This document shows, in pieces, positions 13,301 through 24,751 of a stretch of DNA of 64,000 nt. Location of the stretch: NCBI GenBank assembly GCA_036873135.1, contig JAPTYO010000007.1:7608763-7672762 (forward strand), in the 5' to 3' direction. Source of the stretch: Clarkia xantiana subsp. parviflora (taxonomy: Eukaryota; Streptophyta; Magnoliopsida; Myrtales; Onagraceae). Under the pieces are notes generated by a model. That model was not told where the DNA came from. It was given only the letters and a program-made list of their open reading frames with translations, and did no database searches. Each line of letters starts with the position of its first letter. Within the stretch, counting starts at the first letter, position 1. A program made the translations under genes and the position numbers.

Positions 13301-13850
13301 GTTGCCAGACTCCATTCTTCAGCCGCAGACAACTCACACATAGCAGAAGACAGGGGGGACAGTACACAGAGACAGCAGCAGCATTGAAGCTCAGTCGGCA
13401 CTGCAGTTCATCTCCTAGGCCATTCGCCGCGTCGACGAGTCTCCCTCTCTAGGCCATTCATCGCGTTGGCGTCGGCGAGTCTCCCTCTCTCGAGCCCACC
13501 CCAGCTGCACCTCGCGTCGTCTTCCTCGCTTCATAGCCCCCAGCCACACCTCGCGTCCTCGTTCTTAGTGTTTCACCGAGTCTCCCAGCCGTCCTCCGCC
13601 GTCCACAGCGTTCACCGCCGCCGTCTTCAAAAGAAGAATCAACGGTCCGCTGCTCTACTATTTAGCATCATTATCTCTGCCGGGCCCCTCGGGTCGGGTC
13701 GGGGCCACGCGGGTCGATCCGCAGGATTTTTTGCCCTCAAAAGACCCGCCCCGCGAGGCGCATGGGTCGGGTCCGGGTCCATCGGACTGACCCGCGGGGC
13801 GGGTCCGGGGTCGGCGATACCCGCCCCGATCCGCCCCGTTGACATCCCTA
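13301..13850. mobile_element. GC-rich segment ending in a second hAT-like terminus
   Basis: From 13301 to 13680 the DNA is C/T-rich and includes a direct repeat (TAGGCCATTC...GAGTCTCCCTCTCT near 13417 and 13453). It resembles a plant 5' UTR or first exon, but I recognise no protein. From 13680 to 13850 GC-rich CCGCCCCG/GGGTCGGG runs resume and end in GTTGACATCCCTA, similar to the hAT-like right end at 13300. It may be the remainder of a larger nested hAT element carrying host-derived sequence. Confidence 0.35.
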
Positions 13851-14489
13851 TCAAGTTTCACTTTTATATTGGTATCCACATAATTTCATACTCCTAATAT
13901 TATTTTTGAAGCATTATATAAATTAACTATTCATATTAAAAAAAAATACGGACATTAACAACCTAGTGAATGATATTCAAGTGTTAGCATCTTAACTAAA
14001 AAAATTGGGCAAAAATCCTAAAAAAGTATTTGGTTTTTTTTAATGAAAATTTACTTTTTTTTTTTTAATGAATTTCAATGTTAATCAGTTTTACATCAAA
14101 TATTTGGGTTCTAACTTTGACTGACGTGTGTTGTTATCATGAAATTCGAAACTCGATGTCGTTAGAAAAATAATTCAATTATTTACATACTGTAATTATT
14201 TTTTTAAAATTACGATTCTTTTGTTGTTTAAAAAAGTTATTATAGACAAATCTACGAATATAATATATAAACGAGCACGAAATTTTTTCAAATATTTATT
14301 GCAATAATCTAAAATTACATTACAAAAAATATAAAAACAATACACTAAAGTTGCAAAAAATTAATATATATAAAACTACATATGATTGTCACACACATTG
14401 CTAAATTGTCAAAGATGTCCGACTAAATCCTCTTGTAATTTTTTATGTATCTCTTATCGTGTAGTTGGATATTCTTTTAGATATACATA

Positions 14490-15150
14490 TGATATGAGAT
14501 CAGAGACCTCGTGCTCACCCCTGAAAAAGATATGCCTTCAGCAATATCATCATAATTGAATACTTCTTCAAATTTTCGACATATGTGTATATTTCATCAT
14601 CAACAACTATATTAAACAATATAATGCATGATCTCATAATTCACTCAAGATTCTTCAGATTCAAGGATCGTGCTGGCCCGCGTAAAATATCAAAGCGAGC
14701 TTGCAACACTTCGAATGTTTGATCAACATCTTTGCTCTGCAATTCTTGACATTTCGCAAACAACTGAAGTTTCTCTCTTTGCGATCGATGTATTGTTTTG
14801 ACAAAAGTCGCCCATTGAGGGTATATGTCGTTTGTTAAATAATATCCATATTGTATTTTGGTACATTTATAATATTCTGGACCGCAGCCTTCTAAAACTT
14901 TATCAAACACAAGTGAACGATCTAAAACATTAATATCGTTATTTGAACCGACAACCCAAAAAATGCATGGCATATCCAAAGGTCGGATGAAGCCAGAACT
15001 TCAAGTATTACTGTTGGAACTCATTTATAACCATTCGTAAACATGCATTTACAACTTGTTAGATATTTTTTCAATTGTCAATGCATGCAATCAATGCTAC
15101 CTAGCATGCCAGGGAAGCCGCGTTCCTCACCTACTCTAAGACTGATTCGA
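14490..15150 (-). pseudogene. Decayed PIF/Harbinger (DDE_Tnp_4) transposase fragment
   Basis: Reading the minus strand, an open stretch at 14979-14641 carries the family motifs GSNNDINVLDRS, GYYLTNDIYPQWATFVKTI, KDVDQTFEVLQARF and RGPARS. It is closed by a TGA where the family continues. After that stop the same frame goes on as IMRSCII and VVDDE. Upstream, near 15130-15090, the motif GFPGMLGSIDCMH is visible but separated by disruptions. These blocks are the conserved C-terminal two-thirds of plant Harbinger transposases. The N-terminus is missing and there are stops and frame breaks, so the gene is dead. It lies inside the Harbinger relic 12418-15658. Confidence 0.85.
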
Positions 15151-15658
15151 ATTAAAGGTAATAATTTCGATTCACCTCATTATTTAACTTACTTGATATT
15201 AAAAATGATCCATTTTGACTAGTGTCATTATCTGAATTAGTGTAGAAAAATTAAATATATATATATCGAAAGAGAGAAGCATAAAATTAAATATATATAT
15301 ATAATATTTGAAAAATTATATATATATATATTGAAAGAGAGAAGCATAAAATTTGAATAAAATATATTAAAAATTTGGCACTGACATGAACAGTAAAGTG
15401 AGAGTTCCTACTAGTAAGAACTGTTCCACTTCACTATTCACTTGATAATGACAAAATAATAATATTTGCACTAATAGTCACGCCTAGTGGCGTTCAGTGG
15501 CAAATCTTAGAACTAGGAACTCCAATTGGAATGTCAAGTACCTATTTAATTATTACTAGTAGGAACCAACAGTAAGTGAAACTGGGAACTATGAACTATT
15601 TACAATTATAAATTTACAACATGGAACTATGAAATAGAAACTACCCTTGAAACTGCTC

Positions 15659-15761
15659 TTATATCTACTTTTCCGTGAAGAAAATAGTTCGTAAACTAGT
15701 GTATTTTAGAATTTTTTTTATAGTTTTTTTTAATTACAATAAACCTAAAAAAAAAAAAAGT

Positions 15762-15797
<36 letters not shown>

Positions 15798-17076
15798 TAC
15801 AATAATTGTGATTAATGACACCAAACTTTTGATATATTTTAAATCTTAAAATTCATAGTTTTGTTGCGTAATTAAATTTAAAAAAAAAAACTAGTCATTA
15901 AACCGTGCATTACGTGAAATTTTATAGATTAAACATATTATAGGATGTAATTGACACAATATTTATGTGAAATTTCCTTTTAAATTAATATAGTATATTA
16001 CAATAATAAACACATCTCCTTCACACATATTTATGTGAAATATATAATATCTTATATCAATTGAAATTTCTTTACATCTACTTTCACGTTAACAAAAATA
16101 TATTTGTAAATCAGAGTTTTATATAAAAAGTTAATGTTTTTTTTTCATCATGATATACAAAAAATAGATAGTTGTATATATAGTAAATAAAATATAACAA
16201 ATATATTTATAGATATTAACACATGATATTTTTTTTTACAATTGAGTAAAATAAAACTTCAATCAATTGGATATCATTTGAGTATTAATCGGGAATACTA
16301 TTATAATCTTAGTATAAATTATTGACTTAATAATTTATACTAACGTTATTATTAAGTCTTTATTTTGATTTAAATGTCATAAATGACAAATTTGAAATAA
16401 CTGATTGAAGAAATATCAATTACAATAATTTTAAAACATTTCATATATATTTTAAAACGATGGTAGTATAAAAAAATGGCAGTATAAAAAATATATTTTA
16501 TATATATTTAAAAAATGCTAGTATAAAAAAAACATATTTTTAAATATGTTTTAAGTTTTATATATTTACCATTCACCGTTATATAATTTGAGCGTATTTC
16601 ACTTTAGTTTAGGGGGCAAAGTAGCAAGATAAAGGAAGTCGGCGACTCAGCAGAGCGGCCATATTAACTCGAACGATCAATCGCAGTTACGTAGAGAAGC
16701 TCCGTTGTATTGTCTCCACCTCTCTTCGGCTGCGATCGGACTGTGAGTTTCTTCTTCCTCGTTCAATCATCGTTAAATGGTTCTTTCGCAATTCGTCCTG
16801 TTGGTTCTTTGTATTCGATCACCATGGATTAGTTTTTTGCTTCAGTGGATCAGATATTTGATGATGAATATACATATGCATGTATGGCTGATTGGGATGA
16901 TTCCTTCCTTCCTAGGATGCCTGCGATTTCAACTGTTCGTTGGACACCACTATCACCTTAAATCCGCTTTATGTCTCATAGTGCTCAGTAATTTGTCCCA
17001 CTTCACAGCTGAGCCTAGTATTAGTTCTGTTTTCTTTTTGTCATTATTAAATTTTGGAGTCCTTTTGCAGCTGGAA
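15659..17076. other. AT-rich spacer, promoter and leader intron of the PP2C gene
   Basis: From 15659 to about 16600 the DNA is very AT-rich, with a (TA)n run at about 15764-15793 and no coding signal. The transcribed leader probably starts near 16600-16660. A leader intron fits from GTGAGT at 16743 to TTTTGCAG ending at 17070, placing the second leader exon just before the ATG at 17077. A 143-codon open frame from 16777 runs through this intron and is not a separate gene. Confidence 0.6.
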
Positions 17077-20000
17077 ATGGGTATATATCTGAGTTCTCCG
17101 AAAACCGAGAAGGTCTCTGAGGATGGGGAAAATAGTAGGCTTCGTTACGGGTGTTCGTCCATGCAAGGGTGGCGTTCTACCATGGAAGATGCAGTTAGTA
17201 TTGCTTAATTTAACCTTGGTATTTCTGTATATTTGATAAATTATATGCATTATCTTCTGCTTGAATAAGAACTATACGATCAAGATTCAAGATTGTTGGA
17301 GTTATAAGAACTCTGGGTTCCTTATACTAAAATCAATGAAATCACCTTTAAACTTCAGATGTCTCTGTAGGGGATAAGAGTTATTGAATTGTAGATAGTA
17401 TGAGTAGAGATTAAGTGTTAGTCAAGCATGTTTTATATTCTCTATCCTATTCCTAAAACCATGCTACTACTCATACGAAAGAATTATATGTATATGGAAT
17501 CTCCCCCTAACCAAACTTGTAGCAGCAATTGTAAGTTTGTAACTAGACCTCTTTACAACTCTTATTAATCTTTGATAAGACATAGATGCACTCAAGTTTG
17601 TTGGGGTTGTCAGATATTTGGCTATATCATCAATTTCTTCTAGAAACATCAATGTAATTATCATCTGTAAATTTGGGATAAGTTATAGGCTTCCTTCATA
17701 TCTCAATTTTTTTTCTTAAAAGACTGCTTTTATGTTCAAAATAAAAGAACTATAAGTATTGACTTCTTTATAATATGAATCTTCACCCAACCGAGCACCT
17801 CCATTGAATATTACATTGCCGACAGGTTTTTTTTTTTCCTTTCTAAAAGCCTTGATCTCTAATAGTGACGGTACAGTATTAGTCTTTGCCGGTGTGTCAA
17901 TTGATAGACAATGAAGGAAAAATTGATAGATTTCTACTTATTTAGCGTTTCTGTTTTTCTAGAGAGTTACAGAACAATTTATGTTTATGTATATGTATAC
18001 TGCAGCTGCCCATGTTAGGAGTTCTTTAAGAAGTTGCATTATTTTATCCTCTCTTTGGTCTTGGAGAACAAACATGGAGTTGGGACATTTTCCTGATATC
18101 GAGATCACCGTTTTATATTATCCTTATCCTGTGTATTTAGTAATTCATTGATGTAAGGTGTCTACAGCATGCAGCTTTGCCAGATTTGGATGATTCTACT
18201 TCTTTCTTTGGTGTGTATGATGGTCATGGAGGTCAGATAAAGTTTTATCTGCTTTTAATCCTACCTGTTCTTATTTATTTCAGATGCTAATCAAGTAATC
18301 ATTATTGCCTATTGAGAAAACTGAGTTCACCATAGTTTTTGGGATCTTATGGTGCAAGCTGTTGCACCTTAATGTGGAAAAGACAGAAGTTAGTTATGTA
18401 ATTGAATCTTTATTGCGCCTCCTGATTCTGTCAATCCTTAGCTAATAATTGTCACTTTTATAACCGATTTTGCTACACAAAGTCTAATTATTTAGTGTCA
18501 AGTGCAAATTCATCTTGGTGGAAGCTCGGAACTTAATGAACTGTTCACATGTATATAAATTGATATGTAATGGAGATGGAAGTGCCACTTTATAAGATTA
18601 CAAGTTGGAAACATATACACTGGCCCATTATTTATGAGGTTAAACATGATACTTGTCATTTTACTTTTGATGCTTAGTTAGTATTTTATTCTTAGACAAC
18701 TTTGATGAAATACAGGCTTTTTAGTTGCAAAGTTCTGTGCAAAGTTTCTACACAAGGAAGTGCTGCAGCATGAAGCCTACGCATCTGGAGACTTGAGTAC
18801 TTCCTTACGAGAAGCATTTCTTAGGTTAGTAACTTTATAATTTTAATTTTACCCGTGAATTTTAAATTTCAGTAAAACTAGATGAATGTGTAGGCAAAGT
18901 TTATGTAAGGCTGCATTGAACAACTTTAGCTTCCACGCCCAATTTTGACTCTAGCAGAGTAAGACATATGTCATGATATATTGCTCTTACTTGTTAAGGA
19001 ACTCCTCTCTCGTTTTCATGCTTTTGAGTGCATCCACTTTTTATCTATCGAGGCGATTAATTTCTGGGCCAAGTTTTAGCAGTTCTTACAGCTTACTCAT
19101 GTCTTGCCGTGATTGTACCTATTTAAAGCTTTTGTGTTTCTGACGAGTTGATGCAACTTTCTGCAGAATGGATGAGATGATGCGTGGAGAAGATGGCTGG
19201 AGAGAGTTAGAAATATTAAAGGGCAAGATAGAGAAGCCCGTAGGTGTGATGGAAGGTGAAACAAATGATGAGGCTCATGGTTGGCATTCTGAAGAGGTAT
19301 AGTTAAGACTTTTTTTCTTTCTCCAATCTGTTGACCCAACACAGTTACTTTAGTTGGGGCATGATGCTGAATTTGGCCTAGTTTTTATTTTTGAAATGTG
19401 AAACTGTAATAATGGCTTTTATCATCCTTGCAACTCCTTTTTTCAGTATTTCCCTGACATACATGCTCAGGATTTACAAGTTACAACTAGTCAAATTTCT
19501 TTAATTTGACATGGAAATTGTGCATGTAAAAACCAGGAGGACCACTCTGATTATCCAGGTCCCCATGCTGGAAGCACAGCTTGCGTTGCAATCATTAGGA
19601 ACCGACAACTAACTGTAGCAAATGCCGGTGATTCTCGCTGTGTTTTATCTAGAAAGGGTCAGGTAATGTTCCCCTATCTAGAAACTTATGCAACTGTAGA
19701 TTTATTATATCAGGCTTTTCCTTGCAAGAAAAAGGAGGAAAATTATAAGACCTGCTCTGCAATCAGGGTGGATATTCAAATTTTAAATTATTGTCACTTT
19801 TATAACACGTTACCATCTAGAAGTCCGATTTTTACAACATGAAAGTTGGAGGAAGATTGTATTGTATGTATAGAGTGAATGTTGAAGCTTGGAATTTCTT
19901 CAAATACAAAGTAGTTCTTAGACAAGGTGATTATAATAATGCAGGCATATAGTTTGTCTGAAGATCATAAGCCTGATGCTGAAAAAGAAAAGGAGAGAAT

Positions 20001-20889
20001 TCTGAATGGTGGTGGGTTTGTTCAAATGGGACGCGTCAATGGATGCTTAAACCTTTCCAGAGCTATTGGTATAACACATATTATTACTTTAGTGAAGCAA
20101 GTTGTGTGGCTTGTGATTGCGCTGATGATGAATGGATGCAGGAGATACACAGTTGAAGAGGAACAAATCACTGCCTGCTGAAAAGCAGATATTAACAGCA
20201 AATCCAGATGTCATGACGGTATGTTTCTTCTTGTTGACATGATTATTACGTTAAAAGACGAGGAATTAAAACAATTTTGGCTGGAATAGGTCGAGCTCTG
20301 CGATGATGATGCTTTCCTTGTTGTGGCTTGCGATGGGATATGGTAATTTTTTTAGCTTCATTTGGTTATTGCCATTGCTGCATTTTCCCTTCTTACTTCT
20401 CTTCTCCATCTTTGTAAACAGGGATTGCTTTTCGAATCAGGAGCTTGTGGACTTTGTTCATGACAAGTTGAGTAATGTATGTACCCAGTCCCTTCTTGTT
20501 TGTTCCGGTGTTTATTCTAATCGCTAGTTCAGTCTTAAAATGTTAATATTCAGTCCCAACTATCAAAAATGTTGCTTTTAACTTTTTTTTTACTGATTTT
20601 AGCGTTAAAATTTTTGTTTTAAACAAATAAAACAAAAACATGTTTTTTTTTTCCACTATTTCAAAATATTATAGTTATTTGATGCTTAAAAGTATGTTTC
20701 TTTTTGGGGACATTAATGTATGTTTTTTTTTTTTTTTTTTGTGTTTATGGGAGCCAGGAAACTAAACTTTCAGCTGTTTGTGAGAGAGTCTTTGACAAAT
20801 GCTTGGCTCCAACCTCTGGTGGAGTAGGATGCGATAACATGACGATGATCTTAGTTCAGTTTAAGAAATCACATTCAGATGGATGCTGA
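17077..20889 (+). CDS. Protein phosphatase 2C, AtPP2C60 type
   Basis: Ten exons encode 328 aa: 17077-17193, 18168-18231, 18716-18824, 19167-19296, 19537-19662, 19945-20068, 20142-20218, 20290-20342, 20422-20476 and 20758-20889. The protein begins [12 protein letters not shown], the conserved start of this small PP2C clade; glycine 2 makes N-myristoylation possible. Catalytic motifs in order are [64 protein letters not shown] and [12 protein letters not shown]. The metal-coordinating aspartates are present. The enzyme is a Mg/Mn-dependent serine/threonine phosphatase; specific substrates cannot be read from sequence. The last intron contains a degraded MITE fragment (20520-20710). Confidence 0.93.
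20520..20710. repeat. Degraded MITE (family B) fragment in the last PP2C intron
   Basis: The segment is recognisably similar to the interior of the MITE at 42064-42433: TTAAAATGTTAATATTC, then CCAACTATCAAA, ACTGATTTTAGC, a TTCCACT block and ATGCTTAAAAGTATGTTTCT occur in the same order in both. The ends are lost. It lies wholly inside intron 9 of the PP2C gene (20477-20757). Confidence 0.6.
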
Positions 20890-21133
20890 TGTCAGCAGGC
20901 CTCTCCATCTAGAAATAATCTATGTCATTCAATTGTATTAACTCGAATATAACGTATGAATAAGTGAAGTGGTTACATCAATATCATAATGAAATTATAT
21001 TCTTTCTATAACACGTTTTCATACTTTATTGCTAGTGCGGTATTTACCGGCACGTGATTCTGTTTTGATAGCTAGATAGAGGATTATTTTACCATGCGGC
21101 GTCGGGATGCAAATCTCTTGCATTATTCTTCTT

Positions 21134-22277
21134 GGTTAAATTGTCTTTTGGTGCCACACGTTTAACCACTGTTGATTTTTGGTGTCATAAGTTTTATTTT
21201 ATAAGCTTTTGGGGCCGTATGTTTGGGATGTTGTATGTTTTTTATATTTCTGTTAGTCGACAGTTAGTTTGACCGTCAAATACTTTTATTTTATTCGATT
21301 TAGTCCTCAAATTTATATTAAGAATTAATATGTCCATATAGTTTACTCCAATCAACGCCCAAGACCTCCGGGAACCACCCGCCACCACACAAGGCCGCCG
21401 ACGGCCACGAATCAGAGTCGGGGGCCATGAAACAGACCGATCACCACCAATTGGTGCCGGCCACCACCCCAATTAGTGGTGGCCAAAGTAATTGGGGCCG
21501 GCCACCAACAATTGGCGTTGGCTACAGCCCAAACTGGGACCGGCCACCACTAATTGGGTCCGCCGGCCCCGATTTGGGCCATATAGGGTTCCAACTGAGC
21601 CTTATGCAGCTCAATCGGAGCTAGAGGACTCTAGTTCATGGCCTTCTGCCTCCGATTGAGCCACAGAGGGCTCAATCGGAGACCTCCGGAGCCACAGAAG
21701 GCTTCGATTGATCCCCAGGTGGCCCTGAACTGGAGCCATCTGGCTCTGATTGAGCCACAGAGGTCTCAATTCGGAGCCCTCTGTGGCCCAAATCGTGGTC
21801 GGCGGCCTTTCGTGGTGGCCGACCCCTATTAGAATTGTATCAACCACCAATTGGTGGTGGCCGGCCCCTATTAGGAATGTATCAACCACCAATTGGTGGT
21901 GGCCGGCCTCGATTGCAGTGGCCACCACCAATTGGGGTGGTGGTCGGCTCCAATTAGTGGTGGACGGTCTGCATCATGGTCGCCGACTCTAATTCGTGGC
22001 CACCGATGACCTTAGGCGGTGGTGGCCGGAGGCATTGGCCGGTGTCTGTAGCAAACTATGAAGACTAAATTGTAAATATTAATTCTTAGTAATATAAATT
22101 TGAGGACTAAATTGAACAAAATAAAAGTATTTAACGGTCAAACTAACTGTTGACTAACGGAAACACAAAAAACATACAACCTCCCAAACATATGGTACCA
22201 AAAACCTCCAAAATAAAACTCATGACACCAGAAACCAATTGTGATTAAACATGTGGCATCAAAAGAATCTTTTAACC
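21134..22277. mobile_element. Long-hairpin MULE-type element, copy A1
   Basis: The element is 1,144 bp and almost entirely an inverted repeat. It starts GGTTAAATTGTCTTTTGGTG and ends with TTTAACC. The flanks are ATTCTTCTT (21125-21133) and CTTCTTCTT (22278-22286), a 9-bp target duplication with one mismatch, as expected for Mutator-like elements. The outer arms (about 21134-21340 and 22070-22277) are AT-rich and match copies A2 and A3. The inner arms are GC-rich and carry repeats of CCACCACCAATTGG/GGCCGGCC. Several overlapping open frames in the GC-rich core are low-complexity by-products of the hairpin. No transposase is present. Confidence 0.8.
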
Positions 22278-22643
22278 CTTCTTCTTATCTCAAATTATGC
22301 CTTATTATTATTATTATCTTAATATGTGTTCTTAAATTTTCTATTTTCTTTTAGATTTTACCAATCTTAATATGTTTTAAAAAAATAGAAAAAAAAATTA
22401 TTTATACAAAATACACATTTCAAGACCATAACAGTGAGTCACGATCTGAGGTAAGAAGAGTGTGATAGATAATTTGGACCCCGACAAACAATTCATGTAG
22501 AAATTTGTTTTAAAATTATATATTAAAAGAATACATCCACCTTATTTTTATTAATTTATTAAAATAGTTTATCTAAGTTAAAAATATATAATATAATATG
22601 CTATTTGAAAAGTCTTGTAAATTAGAGTATCGTTATGATATTC

Positions 22644-22693
<50 letters not shown>

Positions 22694-23076
22694 CATTGCA
22701 ATTATACATATTATTTAATAAGGTGGATTAATCTTGTTTTTTTTTTTTTAAACAATTATGATTGTCACATGATATTATAATATGTATCTCAAGCTATAAA
22801 TTAAATAATTAATTTTAATCATGATAGGATGTTAATTTAATACTCTTTTTCATAATTTTAAATGCTATACAAACATATTAACCTTTGTGTTAATTCATTT
22901 GCATTATTTTAATATAAAAACACCAATACTCAAATACAGTTTAGTTGTGGACTGTGGTTAGTGCTTTAAAGTTTAAAAGCAATGCTTTCAAAATAATTAT
23001 TGCTTATATTTTTATATTTATAGTTTTTTTGTGCAAAAAATATATTCATGTCAGCTCGTACATGGATGGTATATTA
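22278..23076. other. AT-rich spacer with an (AT)n microsatellite
   Basis: The spacer lies between the hairpin MULE and the Harbinger element. A pure TA dinucleotide run spans about 22646-22689. The rest is AT-rich with no recognisable gene or element. Confidence 0.6.
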
Positions 23077-24340
23077 GAGCACTTCCAATAGTAGTGCCTA
23101 GTGCCTAGTTCCATGTTGTAAATTTATTATTGTAGACAGTGCCTAGTGCCATTTACTGTTGGTCTCTACTGGTAATGATTAAATAGGCACTTGCATTTTC
23201 AATAGGAGTGCCTTGTTCCAAAATGGGAGTGCCTAGTTCCAATTTTTGCCACTGGACGCTGACTAGGCGCCACTAGGCGTGACTAGGATTACTAATATTA
23301 CTGTTTTGTCATTATTGAGTGAATAGTGAAGTGGGACAGTGCCTACTAGTAGGAACTCCCAAGTTACTGTTCATGTCGATGCCAACTTTTTAATATTATT
23401 TTATTCAATTGTGTTGCTCATCTCTTTGATTGTATATATATTTGGTTACGCTAAGTCAGATAGACAAAAGTCGTAATCAGTCATTTTGAATATTATGTAA
23501 CATAAATAACGATACGAACCAAAATTACTACTTTTTAACTTTTAATCAATTTCGAAATTTCCATATCTAATTTGTTTATATGTTACCATGTTGAATAACC
23601 GTTAATTCTAAATTTTGTAATAGTATAACATTTCAAATTATTAAATATGGAAAATAATTACTACAAAATATTATATTATTTTAATGCATATATATTTTTA
23701 TATATTTTACGTATTATATTATATTATATTATATTATTATATGAAACAAATATATCTTTTACGATAAATTATTATAAAAATTATACTTTTAGAATGATGT
23801 ATATATAATATATTTCTAATTTACATATATTGGAAATCATATATAAAAACACATGATTAATGCAATAATCGATTTACTAGTATGATCATGGATGTACATA
23901 AACGTGAATATGTTGATGATGTTGAATTAAGATATGTCAATCAACGTATAACAGATATACACTGATTATGGTGAAATAATAGATTCAATGAATTTGATTG
24001 ATCAATGTTATTATATCAACAATTATACTTATCAATCATTCTGGATGCCGCATGATGACTGCACCTAATAGTAATTTTACCTTGGTCAAGTAACAATTAT
24101 TGCAATGAATTTCATTATTTATTCATGTCCGTATTTGTAAAAAATATGAATATATAATTTATATATAATGATATATAATTTATATAAAATGCAAAAATTA
24201 TATTTGAATTATGAAATTATGTGGGTCCCAATGTAGAAATGGAACTTGGGCTCTACTACTGGAGAGAGTGCCAAACCACTTTAATAAGTTGGCAGTGAAG
24301 TGGCTGCTGATGTGGCGGCACTAGGCTATTGGAAGTGCTC
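23077..24340. mobile_element. Non-autonomous PIF/Harbinger element, 1.26 kb
   Basis: GAGCACTTCCAATAG at 23077-23091 is repeated exactly in inverted orientation at 24326-24340. Beyond the 15 identical bases both ends continue into CCTAGTGCC. The flanking trinucleotides are TTA on the left and ATA on the right, close to the TTA/TAA duplication of Harbinger elements. The sub-terminal sequence (23090-23400) matches, inverted, the right sub-terminal part of the relic at 12418-15658, so both belong to one family. The interior is AT-rich with no transposase. The right end lies 411 bp before the start codon of the Raf-like kinase gene. Confidence 0.8.
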
Positions 24341-24751
24341 ATAAAGATTTGTGGAAAGGTAAAGTAGTTATCCTATCCAATAGAAGAACCGAACCAAGCA
24401 AAGAACCAAAATATCTAATCGTAACAAAGTCAATTTGACTGTTTACTTTACTGGCGTTGCGTGATTCGGATATGCACCCATCCTCTCTATCTTCTTCTTC
24501 TCCCCTTCCATGGAAATTGAGATTGAAAGCGAGTGACAGAACTAACATTCAACAGTACCTGCTGCTGCTGCTGCATCTTATCTACTTTTGATTGATTGAG
24601 CTCTACCTAACTAATCCTAATCATTAACATGTTCAGAATCCCTGTCCCGCTGCTCATTTGGAACGTCAAACTCCATCGGTGATGGCGGAACTGATTCCGA
24701 GATCTCAACCTCACTCTTCTCTGTAATTGACTCCGCCCGCACTTTTAGGAA
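24341..24751 (+). promoter_or_regulatory. Probable promoter and 5' leader of the PAS-Raf kinase gene
   Basis: These 411 bp separate the Harbinger element from the kinase start codon. They include the C/T-rich run TCCTCTCTATCTTCTTCTTC near 24480, typical of plant transcription start regions, and a CTG run near 24560. No clear TATA box is visible. Confidence 0.4.

Larger units (their letters stand above)
12418..15658. mobile_element. PIF/Harbinger transposon relic, 3.2 kb, with decayed transposase
   Basis: The left end reads GAGCACTCTCAATAGTA at 12418. The right end, reverse-complemented, reads GAGCAGTTTCAAGGGTA, a match of about 13 of 17. Both ends are flanked by TTA (12415-12417 and 15659-15661), the 3-bp target duplication expected for PIF/Harbinger. 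The interior carries a Harbinger transposase remnant on the minus strand (about 14490-15150). The right sub-terminal region (15370-15560) matches, in inverted orientation, that of the second Harbinger copy at 23077-24340. GC-rich hAT-like DNA has apparently inserted at 12521-13850. The boundaries rest on a 3-bp duplication and diverged inverted repeats, so they are plausible but not certain. Confidence 0.65.

Noticed and set aside
14641..14979. 112-codon minus-strand frame as an intact gene
   Set aside because: It is only the middle of a Harbinger transposase. The family continues past its stop codon and the N-terminus is missing.
16777..17208. 143-codon frame upstream of and overlapping PP2C exon 1
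   Set aside because: It reads through the leader intron and in its last part joins the PP2C frame. Homology begins at MGIYLS (17077).
21427..21992. Open frames inside hairpin A1
   Set aside because: They are translation of palindromic GC-rich repeats, with similar low-complexity peptides on both strands.
22598..22780. Open frame with an Ile/Tyr run
   Set aside because: It is translation of an (AT)n microsatellite.
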